Source: Oscillospiraceae bacterium
GTDB lineage: Bacteria; Bacillota_A; Clostridia; Oscillospirales; CAG-272
NCBI GenBank assembly: GCA_015063445.1
Contig: SVUD01000012.1
Coordinates: 1 to 49,844, forward strand
DNA length: 49,844 nt
Reading direction: 5' to 3'
The notes beneath the pieces are model-generated. The model did not search any database. It was not told where the DNA came from and saw only the letters and a list, made by a program, of their open reading frames with translations. Below, one piece after another: positions 43,501 to 49,844 of the stretch (its first letter is position 1; each line of letters starts with the position of its first letter). Position numbers and translations under genes: made by a program.

Positions 43501-44667
43501 CTCACCTATTTCAATTAATGTTTGAGGTAATTCTATATTTTTGAGATTGTAACATCCGTAAAAAGCATATGGAGCGATATATGTCCCGCCTGTTATAATA
43601 ACACTATATAAACCTTGTACGTCTTGATAATAAGAATTATTCGATATTCCAAAAATATACCCAAAGTGTGAATTTTCAATTTCATCTTTTGTCGATCCTA
43701 CAAATGGAAGGACTATACTATTGATATTATAACATGCGTTAAAAGCACCAAAGCCTATTTTTGTAACACTATTCGGTACAATTACATTTGACAAATTTGT
43801 ACAATAGTAAAAAGCGGATGTGCCTATCTCTGTTACGGTGTTTGGTATAATTATAGTTTTTAGATTGCTACACAATTCAAAAGCTTTATCTTTAATGATA
43901 GTTGTACCTTCTGCAAGAGTTATGCTTTCAATGTAATCGCAACAGGCAAAAGCGCGATTTCCTATTTTGGTATCGCGAACAGTTACTGACTTTAAGGATT
44001 CGGGAATTTCGTATTTTAAATAAATACCATATTTATTATCTATGATGTGATATTCGTATTCGCTTGCATCAAATGATGATGCGTTTCCGAAAATATGGCC
44101 GAAGTGTTCCGAATCATCTAAAGAATTGCTTCCTATAAACGGGATGTCAACTGCTTTAAGAGAATTACATTCACTTAAAATTCCTTCTCCAATGTTTGAA
44201 ACGGTGGTTGGGATATGTATGCTGATTATCTCGTTGCATTTTTTGAAAGCGCGTTTTTCTATGGCAGTAACAGGCAATCCGTTATATGTTTTTGGAATTA
44301 TTACTTCTGTATGCTCGCAATTGCCTTTTCCAACTATTTTAAACGAATTATTATCATCGTTTAGAGCAAATTCGAAATTTTTACAACAAAAGCTGTCATC
44401 TTCAACAGGGGCGTCCGGAGAACTGCCGTCGTTGTTTTCTTGTGAATCATCATTTGGGGGTGAGGGGGGATTTTCTATAGATTCATTATTTCCATTGCCG
44501 CTTTGGTTGTTTGACGTTGATCCATTTGAGGGATTGTTGATGGATTCTCCAGAATTATTATCAAATTGTTTATCATCATTTTTTGATTTGCTTTGACAAG
44601 AAACGAAAACAAATGCAGTTGTTAGTACGATGAAAAGAGCAAGTACAATAATGTGAATTTTTTTCAT
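40579..44667 (-). CDS. BspA-type leucine-rich-repeat lipoprotein
   Basis: 1,362 residues. ATG at 44667 follows AAAGGA and begins the signal peptide; an upstream in-frame start at 44727 would precede it. VFVSC makes Cys24 the lipid anchor. A Ser/Asn/Gly/Asp-rich linker (about 25-95) leads to some 20 or more LRR_5 repeats (about 100-860) of the form IP.SV..IG..AF..C..L..I. A Big-2-like segment follows (about 870-945, EYGTLVGKKCG), then a helical C-terminal domain (about 960-1362) with no family I recognise. BspA-type proteins bind host or bacterial surface ligands. Base composition is clearly more AT-rich than its neighbours and it lies between inverted repeat elements, which suggests horizontal gain. 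Confidence 0.85.
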   Translation of the reverse strand: MKKIHIIVLALFIVLTTAFVFVSCQSKSKNDDKQFDNNSGESINNPSNGSTSNNQSGNGNNESIENPPSPPNDDSQENNDGSSPDAPVEDDSFCCKNFEFALNDDNNSFKIVGKGNCEHTEVIIPKTYNGLPVTAIEKRAFKKCNEIISIHIPTTVSNIGEGILSECNSLKAVDIPFIGSNSLDDSEHFGHIFGNASSFDASEYEYHIIDNKYGIYLKYEIPESLKSVTVRDTKIGNRAFACCDYIESITLAEGTTIIKDKAFELCSNLKTIIIPNTVTEIGTSAFYYCTNLSNVIVPNSVTKIGFGAFNACYNINSIVLPFVGSTKDEIENSHFGYIFGISNNSYYQDVQGLYSVIITGGTYIAPYAFYGCYNLKNIELPQTLIEIGEGAFRSCSNLITLTIPFVGGTLDGEKFNNFSYIFATTGSNISENLKTVTILGGTIIAEDAFYGCSNIENIYLPDTISTIGDSAFYNCKSLKYNEYDNAYYIGSLNNPYLVLIDAKNRSISSCDVNKNAKFIATAAFENCKQLVTIDIPNTLVSIGNGAFIGCYKLENITLPDDLHFLGYRAFDDCRSITEIIIPDGVTKIGYESFNNCWELENVVIGDRVTIIEEDAFRDCGSLQILKLGSGLNTIEKNAFCNCDNLNSIYISDVSSWCQINFIGTDSNPLCYQGRLYVGNKLLSSIVIPDDVVSIPEYAFYCQNLLSVTLPQTISSIGNYAFAGTNITEINIPSSVISIGNYAFAECENLKNISISDSVTSIGIGAFYYCTDLQRIILPQNLKVIQNKLFLGCSSLEYIFIPTSVIAIGDKSIYVSRKTDRVVYGGDFTSWDSIDKDLYWLASDVIYNDYDFSNQILVCSEYIIEMDFETLMLPASNKKVLLVPLYGYGKFTVIDSKTKDVVTINSPNIHFEISNSAGEISLDEYGTLVGKKCGMTQLSIYYIYNEERIYTLKDQLIFIAECSFNNSKSYAKFSESDKEYIQMCLDFTYTLPKVISPTLSDFKISDHFWNTVGKAASNLMEKLKDGEYNPNATEIKRNIATIIQKYVDEIELQKYINNNAQLTIQMIEDLISLTTQERQDEYNLLSQEQKNELNNLVSLYNKAKTSEEYKETLQSLNKMLSMFSKNDDTLNIISKILKWESIDMAQRALSLQTTFTNILELSSFDKIFDTFVNISSFTFDAFIYLMHDYSANIEILRFLKNEFKNITNVDADFILAIDQLIDEYSNKWAIAVENWLRTFEAEIILGIGHFVVNMIFPEFKIVMFLINSYGNSTFAAKKSELYTLSMMSSAIYDTLDPIMDMFMMGKQTISTEKLKVLVLLYLNTVKAENDLVAYNFWSDYPFSEKKNCAYMSQYIASILSLYF

Positions 44668-44736
44668 TTTTAGTTCCTTTGTTATGTATGAATTTAATAT
44701 TGTGCCAGAAAATAGCATTCCACCCAATATGAACCT

Positions 44737-44742
44737 ATTATA
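44737..44742 (-). promoter_or_regulatory. Extended -10 box of the LRR gene
   Basis: The minus strand reads TGCTATAAT. No strong -35 box is seen at the right distance, so the extended TGn may compensate. Confidence 0.5.
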
Positions 44743-44854
44743 GCATATACTAAATCAAAACACAAGGACTTTGACAATGTAATATCGTTTAATTTATTCG
44801 CTTCGCAAAGATTTTGAGTTTTTGATAAGGCACAATAAAAATCCCCTCGGGATA

Positions 44855-45194
44855 GGGTGATGTCCTTAGCGGAGAAATTACACTTTCATAAAAGTGCAAG
44901 CATCGCATTTGACTAGTCAAACGCAAATGGGCTAAGCCCAAACCCATATAAAAAGCAGAAAGAGAGAACGAATCGAAAAGTCCTCTCTTTTTCTGTTGGT
45001 GATGTTTTTGCTATCGCAAAAGTGAAGTTGCTACGCAGTGAAGTTTGTGCTACGCAGAAGTGAAGTTAAGTTTGCCCACACTTCGCCGTCAGGCGAAACT
45101 TCACTCACGAAGTGAACTTCACTATCGAAGATAACTTCACTTGCCCGAAGGGCGAACTTAGTTAGCGTGATACTCCGTTAAGAGTATCACGCTA
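44855..45194. mobile_element. Hairpin-dense MITE-like element B (inverted copy of A)
   Basis: About 340 bp. It starts GGGTGATGTCCTTAGCGGAG and ends in the perfect hairpin 45163-45194, which is the exact reverse complement of 39161-39192. In between are the TTTGACTAGTCAAA block, an AAAGAGAG...CTCTCTTT stem and a mini-hairpin array. Spacers here are mostly GTGAAGTT/AACTTCAC where A has GATGTT/AACATCA; the change is compensatory, so pairing between arms is kept. Hairpin sequences differ from those in A although the ends are conserved. The rest of 44743-44854 and 45195-45261 contains no gene; a hairpin near 45194-45223 may end the operon to its right. Confidence 0.65.
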
Positions 45195-45261
45195 TATATC
45201 AAGCGCTGCCGCTTTGAATATATCTTAAGGGGATTTTATCAAAATATTATGCTTTTTGGAT

Positions 45262-45423
45262 TTATTCCGTTTCGCTGAAGTTGTCCTTGCCTACTCCGCA
45301 GAGGGGGCATTCAAAATCTTCGGGAAGATCCTCAAATTTCGTGCCGGGAGCGATACCGTTCTCAGCGTCGCCGAGCTCCTCGTCGTAAACCCAGCCGCAT
45401 ACGTCACATACATATTTTTTCAT
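45262..45423 (-). CDS. Rubredoxin
   Basis: 53 residues, translated from the minus strand; ribosome site [22 protein letters not shown] at the start and [13 protein letters not shown] near the end give the four iron ligands Cys6, Cys9, Cys39 and Cys42, spaced exactly as in clostridial rubredoxins, with the conserved aromatic core (Tyr4, Trp11, Phe30, Phe37). It is a one-electron carrier. As the last gene of the operon with the flavodiiron protein and superoxide reductase, it is their probable electron donor. It starts 29 bases after the ferritin stop. Confidence 0.95.
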   Translation of the reverse strand: MKKYVCDVCGWVYDEELGDAENGIAPGTKFEDLPEDFECPLCGVGKDNFSETE

Positions 45424-45452
45424 TTTGTTCAGTTTCCTTTCGAATTTTATAA

Positions 45453-45965
45453 TTAAAGCACGAGTGATGGGGGTGTGTAAGCTCTTGCAAGAAGCTCCTG
45501 GTTAAGCATATAAAGTCCCTTAGCGTCCGAGCCGAAGAGCTCCATTTTTGTTATCATATCGTTAGCGTTGGTTTCCTCTTCGCCCTGCTCCTTTACGAAC
45601 CAGTCTAGGAACTGCATAGTACGGAAGTCTCTTACGTCGTAAGCGGCGCCGTAGATATCGTTGATAAGAGAGGTTACGTATTCCTCATGCTCAAGTCCTG
45701 CCTTGAGAACCGTCATATGACTGTCAAGCACCTTGTCGGGCTTTGCTATCGCCTCGAGAGTTACGGGCATATTCTCGTTCTGAAGGTAGGTATAGAAGAG
45801 CATTGCGTGGTCTCTTTCCTCTTGAGCCTGAACCATATACCAGTTTGCAAATCCGTCGAGGCCCACCGCCTTGAAGTAGTTTGAAAAATCAAGGTATAAA
45901 TAAGCCGAATAAAGCTCTTTGTTTATCTGTTGATTAAGAAGCTCGTGAACTTTTTTGTCCATCAT
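45453..45965 (-). CDS. Ferritin (non-heme, FtnA type)
   Basis: 170 residues with AAGGAG nine bases before the first of two adjacent Met codons. The ferroxidase centre residues are in place: Glu17 ([11 protein letters not shown]), Glu50 and His53 (AQEERDHAM), Glu94 (EHEEYV), and QGEEE near 127-131. No heme-ligand Met pattern of bacterioferritin is obvious. It oxidises and stores ferrous iron in a 24-mer shell, limiting Fenton chemistry. The 100-base gap to the upstream dfx gene contains two AT-rich direct repeats (TTTGATTAAGCTTT), where a processing site or second promoter may lie. Confidence 0.93.
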   Translation of the reverse strand: MMDKKVHELLNQQINKELYSAYLYLDFSNYFKAVGLDGFANWYMVQAQEERDHAMLFYTYLQNENMPVTLEAIAKPDKVLDSHMTVLKAGLEHEEYVTSLINDIYGAAYDVRDFRTMQFLDWFVKEQGEEETNANDMITKMELFGSDAKGLYMLNQELLARAYTPPSLVL

Positions 45966-46065
45966 AGTTACATTCTCCTTGCTTTTAAAATCAAATGTAT
46001 TTTATAATTAAGGTTGTTTCTGATTAAGCTTTGAATTGAGTCTTTTTTGATTAAGCTTTTTTGAA

Positions 46066-46446
46066 TTAAAGCTCTGTTTTCCAGAGTCCGTGAAGGTTGC
46101 AGTAAGCATAAACCGCTACTGCCTTCTCGTCTCCGAGAGTGAAGGTTATCACGGGATCCGTGTTAAATTCGAGATACTTCATCTGTCCGCCCTTGTCGGT
46201 TTCGAGATATATCCATGCGATGTGATGCTCCTCAGCCATAGGGTGAAGAACCGAGCCGACAACTGCCTTAACGGTGTTACCCTCTACCGTAATAACGGGA
46301 ATGTGCTTTTCGCGGCTCGCCTCAACAACGCCGGGCTCAAGATAGGTCATCTTCTGACCGCAGCATACTACGGAAACTCCGGAATCCTCAATTTTTTGTA
46401 CAATGTTTCCGCACTTTTCACAAACATAAAATTTTACCTTACTCAT
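46066..46446 (-). CDS. Desulfoferrodoxin-type (2Fe) superoxide reductase
   Basis: 126 residues from ATG 46446 (GGAGG upstream). The N-terminal desulforedoxin centre is complete: Cys9, Cys12, Cys28 and Cys29 (YVCEKC, VVCCG). Catalytic centre II has His48 (in EKHIP, with the functional Glu46 and Lys47), His68 and His74, Cys116 and His119 (YCNLHG). It reduces superoxide to peroxide without making oxygen, drawing electrons from rubredoxin. Second gene of the defence operon, 50 bases after fprA. Confidence 0.95.
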   Translation of the reverse strand: MSKVKFYVCEKCGNIVQKIEDSGVSVVCCGQKMTYLEPGVVEASREKHIPVITVEGNTVKAVVGSVLHPMAEEHHIAWIYLETDKGGQMKYLEFNTDPVITFTLGDEKAVAVYAYCNLHGLWKTEL

Positions 46447-46496
46447 TATTATTTCCTCCAAATTAAAAGTTTTATTTACATTTTTATTATTTTATA

Positions 46497-47657
46497 TTAA
46501 TTTTGTTCGCAAAGCTCGTTTGCGAGAGCATTGAGCTCTGTTTTGCTTCTTTCGTCTAATGCCGAATTGATTTTTACTGTTGTGTTTAAATACGTCAGTT
46601 CCTTTGAATTTTCAAGCATCCCCTTCATAACCTTTGCCGCCATGGGAGCCCAGCTGCCGTTTTCAATGAAGGCAACCGTTCTTTTTGAAAAGTTGCGCTC
46701 TGTGAGGTGGTTGATAAATTCTTTCATAAATGGGAAGATATCCGCGTTGTACGTTGTGGTTGCAAAAACTGTTTTTGAATACTTGAAGGCAAGTCCCACC
46801 GCCTCGGATATATCGCACCTTGCAAGGTCGCGTACAACAACGTTTTTTTCGCCCTTGCTTTCGAGAAGCCTCGAAAGCTCGTTTACAGCCTTTTCGGTAT
46901 TACCGTAAATTGAAGTGTAGGCTATAAGTATTCCGTCCTCCTCCGGCGTGTAGCTCGACCAGGTGTTGTAAAGACCTACGTAGTATGGAATGTTTTCCTT
47001 TAACACGGGGCCGTGTAACGGGCAGATCGTTTGTATATCAAGCGCCGATGCCTTCTTTAAAAGGCTTTGAACCTGTGCGCCGTATTTTCCAACTATTCCT
47101 ATATAGTAGCGTCTCGCCTCAATGGTCCAGCCGTCAGATAGGTCGCAAGCGCCAAACTTTCCGAAGGCATCTGCTGTGAAGAGCGTTTTTTCTTTGGCGT
47201 CATAGGTCATAATAACCTCGGGCCAGTGTACCATCGGAGCCGCCACGAAGCTAAGCTCGCGGCTTCCGAGATTTAAGGTGTCACCCTCTTTAACAACAAT
47301 CTGCTTGTCGGGGAAGTCGGTTCCGAAAAATCCCTTCATCATTGTGAATGCTTTCGCTGACGATACTATTTTCGCCTCGGGAAAGACGTTAATAAAGCTA
47401 ACTATATTTGCCGAGTGATCCGGCTCCATATGCTGAACTATAAGATAATCGGGAGATTTGTCTCCAAGAACGTTTTTGATATTTTCTATCCACTCCTCGC
47501 CGAACTCCTTATCAACAGAGTCCATAACCGCCGCTTTTTCATCGATTATAACGTAGGAATTGTAAGAGATGCCGTTTGGGACCTTGTACTGTCCTTCGAA
47601 TAGGTCGATGTCCTTATCAAAGACACCGACGTATTTTATCGTGTTTGATACTTCCAT
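46497..47657 (-). CDS. fprA: Flavodiiron protein (FprA-type oxygen/NO reductase)
   Basis: 386 residues. The N-terminal MBL-like domain keeps the diiron ligands HMEPDH (His76, Glu78, Asp80, His81), then MVHWPEV, TADAFG and PLHGPV. The C-terminal flavodoxin domain (about 250-386) begins IAYTSIYGNTEKA, the FMN phosphate loop, and has TTTYNADIFPFM and ENGSWAP. Length and two-domain layout are those of class A enzymes such as clostridial FprA, which reduces O2 to water with rubredoxin. First gene of the leftward operon; its promoter region is shared with the Crp/Fnr gene. Confidence 0.95.
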   Translation of the reverse strand: MEVSNTIKYVGVFDKDIDLFEGQYKVPNGISYNSYVIIDEKAAVMDSVDKEFGEEWIENIKNVLGDKSPDYLIVQHMEPDHSANIVSFINVFPEAKIVSSAKAFTMMKGFFGTDFPDKQIVVKEGDTLNLGSRELSFVAAPMVHWPEVIMTYDAKEKTLFTADAFGKFGACDLSDGWTIEARRYYIGIVGKYGAQVQSLLKKASALDIQTICPLHGPVLKENIPYYVGLYNTWSSYTPEEDGILIAYTSIYGNTEKAVNELSRLLESKGEKNVVVRDLARCDISEAVGLAFKYSKTVFATTTYNADIFPFMKEFINHLTERNFSKRTVAFIENGSWAPMAAKVMKGMLENSKELTYLNTTVKINSALDERSKTELNALANELCEQN

Positions 47658-47700
47658 TTCGTCCTCTTTTTCTTTTTTAAAGCATAAAGCGTTTTTTATC

Positions 47701-47729
47701 TTGATTTTCTGAATCTATTATAGTATAAT
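47701..47729 (+). promoter_or_regulatory. Promoter of the Crp/Fnr gene
   Basis: TTGATT (47701-47706), 17-base spacer, TATAAT (47724-47729). A minus-strand -10 (TATAAT, 47722-47717) for the fprA operon overlaps the spacer and has only a poor -35 (CAGAAA). Confidence 0.75.
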
Positions 47730-47743
47730 TATTACATAATTTC

Positions 47744-47759
47744 TGTTGAATTTTCAACA
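47744..47759. promoter_or_regulatory. Crp/Fnr-type operator palindrome
   Basis: TGTTGAATTTTCAACA is a perfect 16-base palindrome. Its centre is about 41.5 bases upstream of the start site predicted for the leftward fprA promoter (class II activator position) and about 15 bases downstream of the start site predicted for the rightward regulator promoter (a repressing position). Confidence 0.65.
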
Positions 47760-47772
47760 AAAGGAAGAAAAA

Positions 47773-48432
47773 ATGAAAAAATATTTTGAAATTTTGAAAA
47801 AATGTCCGCTCTTTTTCGGTATCGCGGAAAACGATCTTTTGAAAATGCTGCCGTGTCTTGGGGCAGAGATAGTGAAATATGATAAAAGGGATACCGTCTT
47901 TGCCGAGGGAAGCGAGGCTAAAAATATCGGAGTTCTCCTTTCGGGCGGCGCGGAAAGTGTGCGGTACGATTACTACGGAAATAAGAGCATTATAAATAAG
48001 ATCGATCCTCCCGAGGTTTTTGGTGAAGCGTTTGCCTGCGCTGAGGCGAAGTCGCTTCCTATATCTATTGTAGCGATTGATTCGTCTGAGATAATGCTGA
48101 TAAACTGTTCTCATATTCTGCATACGTGCAGTAATAATTGCGCCTTTCATCAGCAAATGATATATAATCTTATGAAGGATCTTGCGTCAAAAACCGTTAT
48201 ATTCCATCAGCGCATTGAGGTCACGTCAAAAAGAAGCACGAGAGAGAAGCTTCTTGCGTATCTTGGAATCGTATCGCAGCAAAAGAAGAGTAAAAGCTTT
48301 AAAATTCCTTTTAACAGACAGGAGCTTGCGGATTATCTTGAGGTGGACAGAAGCGGTCTTTCCGCGGAAATCAGCAAAATGCGTAAAGAGGGAATTTTAG
48401 AAAGCGAAAGAAATTATTTTAAGCTTTTATGA
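47773..48432 (+). CDS. Crp/Fnr family transcriptional regulator
   Basis: 219 residues from ATG 47773 behind AAGGAAG. The N-terminal cNMP-fold domain (about 10-125) contains VFAEGSEAKNIGVLLSGG and VFGEAFACAE, but the Arg/Ser cAMP-binding pattern is not evident. Several Cys residues cluster in INCSHILHTCSNNC (about 115-129) and could bind heme, iron-sulphur or sense redox, although an N-terminal Fnr cluster is absent. The C-terminal winged helix has PFNRQELADYLEVDRSGLSAEISKM, the recognition region. It is divergent from the oxygen defence operon and is its likely regulator, acting through the palindrome at 47744-47759. Confidence 0.88.
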   Translation: MKKYFEILKKCPLFFGIAENDLLKMLPCLGAEIVKYDKRDTVFAEGSEAKNIGVLLSGGAESVRYDYYGNKSIINKIDPPEVFGEAFACAEAKSLPISIVAIDSSEIMLINCSHILHTCSNNCAFHQQMIYNLMKDLASKTVIFHQRIEVTSKRSTREKLLAYLGIVSQQKKSKSFKIPFNRQELADYLEVDRSGLSAEISKMRKEGILESERNYFKLL

Positions 48433-48469
48433 GTGTAAAAGCGCGCCATTGTTTAAAAAATCTGTGAAA

Positions 48470-49114
48470 TTATAAATTTGAGAGGAAGCTTCCCACAACC
48501 TCTGCAAGTCTTTCGTGTCCTTTATCGTTTGGGTGAAGTCCGTCGGGACAGTATTTTTCCTTGATTATCGGAACGCAGGGCTGAATTCCCGAGCATGACC
48601 ACAAATCAATAACGGGAAGGGAATAATATGCCGCAACCCTTTTGATTATATTTACGTAGCATTCAAGGTCTACGCCGTTCACGTTCTTGTTGCTTTCGCT
48701 CACTCTGTGCAAGGGAGTCATAAAAACGATCTTTGACTCGGGATATTTGTTTATAAGACCTGACATAAGATAGTGGCAGGCGCCGAAGAATGTTTCGGAC
48801 GTTCTGTCACTCATTTCTCCGATAGGAGCGTCCCCGTGTCCAAAATCGTTAGTACCGCCAAACACTACGATGAGATCGGCATCATCTTCCATCTCGTCAA
48901 ATCTTGAGCAAAAATCACGGTCGAATTTTGGATTTGACGCAGTAGGCGTTTGCTGCTTTGCAAGGCGTGTTCCGCTGATGCCGTAATTTCTCGCTGCCGC
49001 TAAGCCGTATTTTTTAGCGATCAGCTGATGGAATTGTTTGTCGGGACCGCTTGTTCCGTGGCCCTCAGTAATACTGTCGCCAAGAAAATTGACCTTTAAG
49101 TTTTTAAGATTCAT
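48470..49114 (-). CDS. SGNH/GDSL family esterase
   Basis: 214 residues. Block I FLGDSITEG carries the nucleophile Ser, GISGTR the oxyanion Gly, FGGTNDFG the oxyanion Asn, and DGLHPND the catalytic Asp-His pair, so all four SGNH blocks are intact. No signal peptide, hence probably cytoplasmic. Relatives deacetylate carbohydrates or hydrolyse small esters. It converges with the Crp/Fnr gene, with only 37 bases between the stops and no separate terminator visible. Its promoter is at 49198-49226. Confidence 0.9.
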   Translation of the reverse strand: MNLKNLKVNFLGDSITEGHGTSGPDKQFHQLIAKKYGLAAARNYGISGTRLAKQQTPTASNPKFDRDFCSRFDEMEDDADLIVVFGGTNDFGHGDAPIGEMSDRTSETFFGACHYLMSGLINKYPESKIVFMTPLHRVSESNKNVNGVDLECYVNIIKRVAAYYSLPVIDLWSCSGIQPCVPIIKEKYCPDGLHPNDKGHERLAEVVGSFLSNL

Positions 49115-49197
49115 AGTTGATACCTCGCATATGCAGTAAGTCAGTCAAAAAGTTTAATTGATCCGCACGGTATTAAGCGCGACGAAATCTTGAATTA

Positions 49198-49226
49198 ATT
49201 ATAGCACCAAAAACAATAGATGTAAA
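49198..49226 (-). promoter_or_regulatory. Promoter of the SGNH esterase gene
   Basis: On the minus strand TTTACA (49226-49221), 17-base spacer, TATAAT (49203-49198). Confidence 0.8.
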
Positions 49227-49420
49227 GTACTTTTAAGGATAAAAAATATTTGGTGACAACTCGCTTTTAATTGAACTTTTGTTGAAGCGGTAATATGCGG
49301 CAGAGCTATCAAATTGCAAGCTCGGAGCTTATGCGGCATTCATAGGGAAAAAGGCGGTTTGATGTGCGTTAAAAAAACGTTGCGATGAAAAATAAGCTCA
49401 TAGAAAAATAACGCAAAAAA

Positions 49421-49470
49421 TGCGGTTGTTCTTCATCAAGTGTGATGTTGAGCAACCGCTTGTTTTTTTT
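49421..49470. terminator. Bidirectional terminator-like hairpin
   Basis: TGCGGTTGTTC pairs with GAGCAACCGC across an 18-base loop containing GTGTGATGTT, with T runs on both exits (TTGTTTTTTTT on plus, TTTTTTGCG on minus). No gene in the window feeds it from either side, so it may end a leftward transcript that begins beyond the window, or a small RNA. The rest of 49227-49420 shows nothing. Confidence 0.6.
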
Positions 49471-49560
49471 GTATATGCATTAGAATGACAATTTAAGTTG
49501 TCAAAATGGTGGTTTTTGGATTGAGCAGCGGCTCAAACTCTCTATTATGATGTAAAAAAA

Positions 49561-49844
49561 CAGACCATCGGGTGATGGTCTTGAATAGGGGTATTCGCAA
49601 AGCGAAGATACCCGCACTCTGCGCCTGGTAAGCGAGCTTACCGATCTTCGAGTGGGGTATGCGAACCCCGTGCCTTCGGCACTGCGGTTCGGCAAACTAT
49701 TCCGCAGCCAAGAAAAGAAAAACAGACCATCGGGTGATGGTCTTGAATAGGGGTATTCGCAAAGCGAAGATACCCGCACTCTGCGCCTGGTAAGCGAGCT
49801 TACCGATCTTCGAGTGGGGTATGCGAACCCCGTGCCTTCGGCAC
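49561..49844. repeat. 162-bp tandem repeat built of mini-hairpins
   Basis: The unit starting CAGACCATCGGGTGATGG at 49561 begins again at 49723 (period 162) and runs off the window end; the visible part of copy 2 is identical. Each unit has hairpins GACCATC/GATGGTC, GGGTAT.CGC/GCGA.GATACCC, GGTAAGC/GCTTACC inside a CACTC/GAGTG closing pair, GGGGT/ACCCC, GTGCC/GGCAC and TGCGG/CCGCA. No coding potential: the open frame through it on the minus strand just repeats itself. At least two copies are present. Confidence 0.85.

Noticed and set aside
45256..45456. 66-codon plus-strand open frame
   Set aside because: It is the antisense of the rubredoxin gene, which has the complete four-Cys signature on the minus strand.
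49501..49779. 92-codon minus-strand open frame with an internal protein repeat
   Set aside because: The protein repeat only mirrors the 162-bp DNA tandem repeat; no start signals.

Overview
The window looks like a chromosomal segment of an uncultured anaerobic, low-to-mid GC Firmicute, most likely a gut-type clostridium (class Clostridia). The reasons are: near-perfect TTGACA-N16/17-TATAAT promoters and strong Shine-Dalgarno sites in front of most genes; lipoboxes and Gram-positive secreted proteins; a corrinoid methyltransfer cluster; and an anaerobe-type oxygen defence set (flavodiiron protein, two-iron superoxide reductase, rubredoxin, ferritin). No plasmid, phage or transposase gene is visible. 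Placement below class level is not supported by what I can see.

Layout. (1) 1-2.9 kb is an accessory patch. A GH43-like gene with its own promoter and a small membrane protein sit among short hairpin arrays, tRNA-like fragments and duplicated non-coding modules. (2) 3.0-12.4 kb carries a 1,865-residue secreted protein with an esterase-like N-terminus and duplicated C-terminal domains, a small basic protein, a metallo-beta-lactamase-fold hydrolase with an M55 (DppA-type) aminopeptidase, and a lipoprotein followed by a structured intergenic RNA or terminator. (3) 12.6-22.1 kb is a catabolic region: an M20 amidohydrolase, an endonuclease/exonuclease/phosphatase-fold enzyme and a TIM-barrel amidohydrolase, then a corrinoid demethylation cluster. 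That cluster has three URO-D/MtaA-fold proteins, an AraC regulator that is in frame with a MtbC-type corrinoid protein, and a RACE-type reductive activator. (4) 22.3-26.3 kb has a lipoprotein with six C-x-H...C-x2-C knuckles and a PadR / DUF1700 / DUF4097 envelope module. (5) 26.5-39.1 kb is core: prfC, trmB, two overlapping radC paralogues, rpoB, rpoC and a low-molecular-weight phosphatase. (6) 39.1-45.2 kb is bounded by two inverted copies of a hairpin-dense MITE-like element; between them lie mscS and an AT-rich giant leucine-rich-repeat lipoprotein. (7) 45.2-48.4 kb is an oxygen/superoxide defence operon (fprA, superoxide reductase, ferritin, rubredoxin), transcribed away from a Crp/Fnr regulator. 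(8) 48.5-49.8 kb has an SGNH esterase and a 162-bp tandem repeat made of mini-hairpins that runs off the window.

Working together: the corrinoid cluster probably strips methyl groups from an unidentified methylated substrate onto the corrinoid protein, with RACE re-reducing Co(II). In the defence operon rubredoxin can feed electrons to both the flavodiiron protein (O2 to water) and superoxide reductase, while ferritin holds iron. The palindrome between that operon and the Crp/Fnr gene is positioned to activate the operon and repress the regulator.

The most unusual things here are the AraC-corrinoid reading-frame fusion, the family of branched mini-hairpin arrays (including the inverted pair around mscS and the LRR gene), and the CRP-type operator geometry of the defence operon. 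All functional calls are from reading the sequence; no database search was run.
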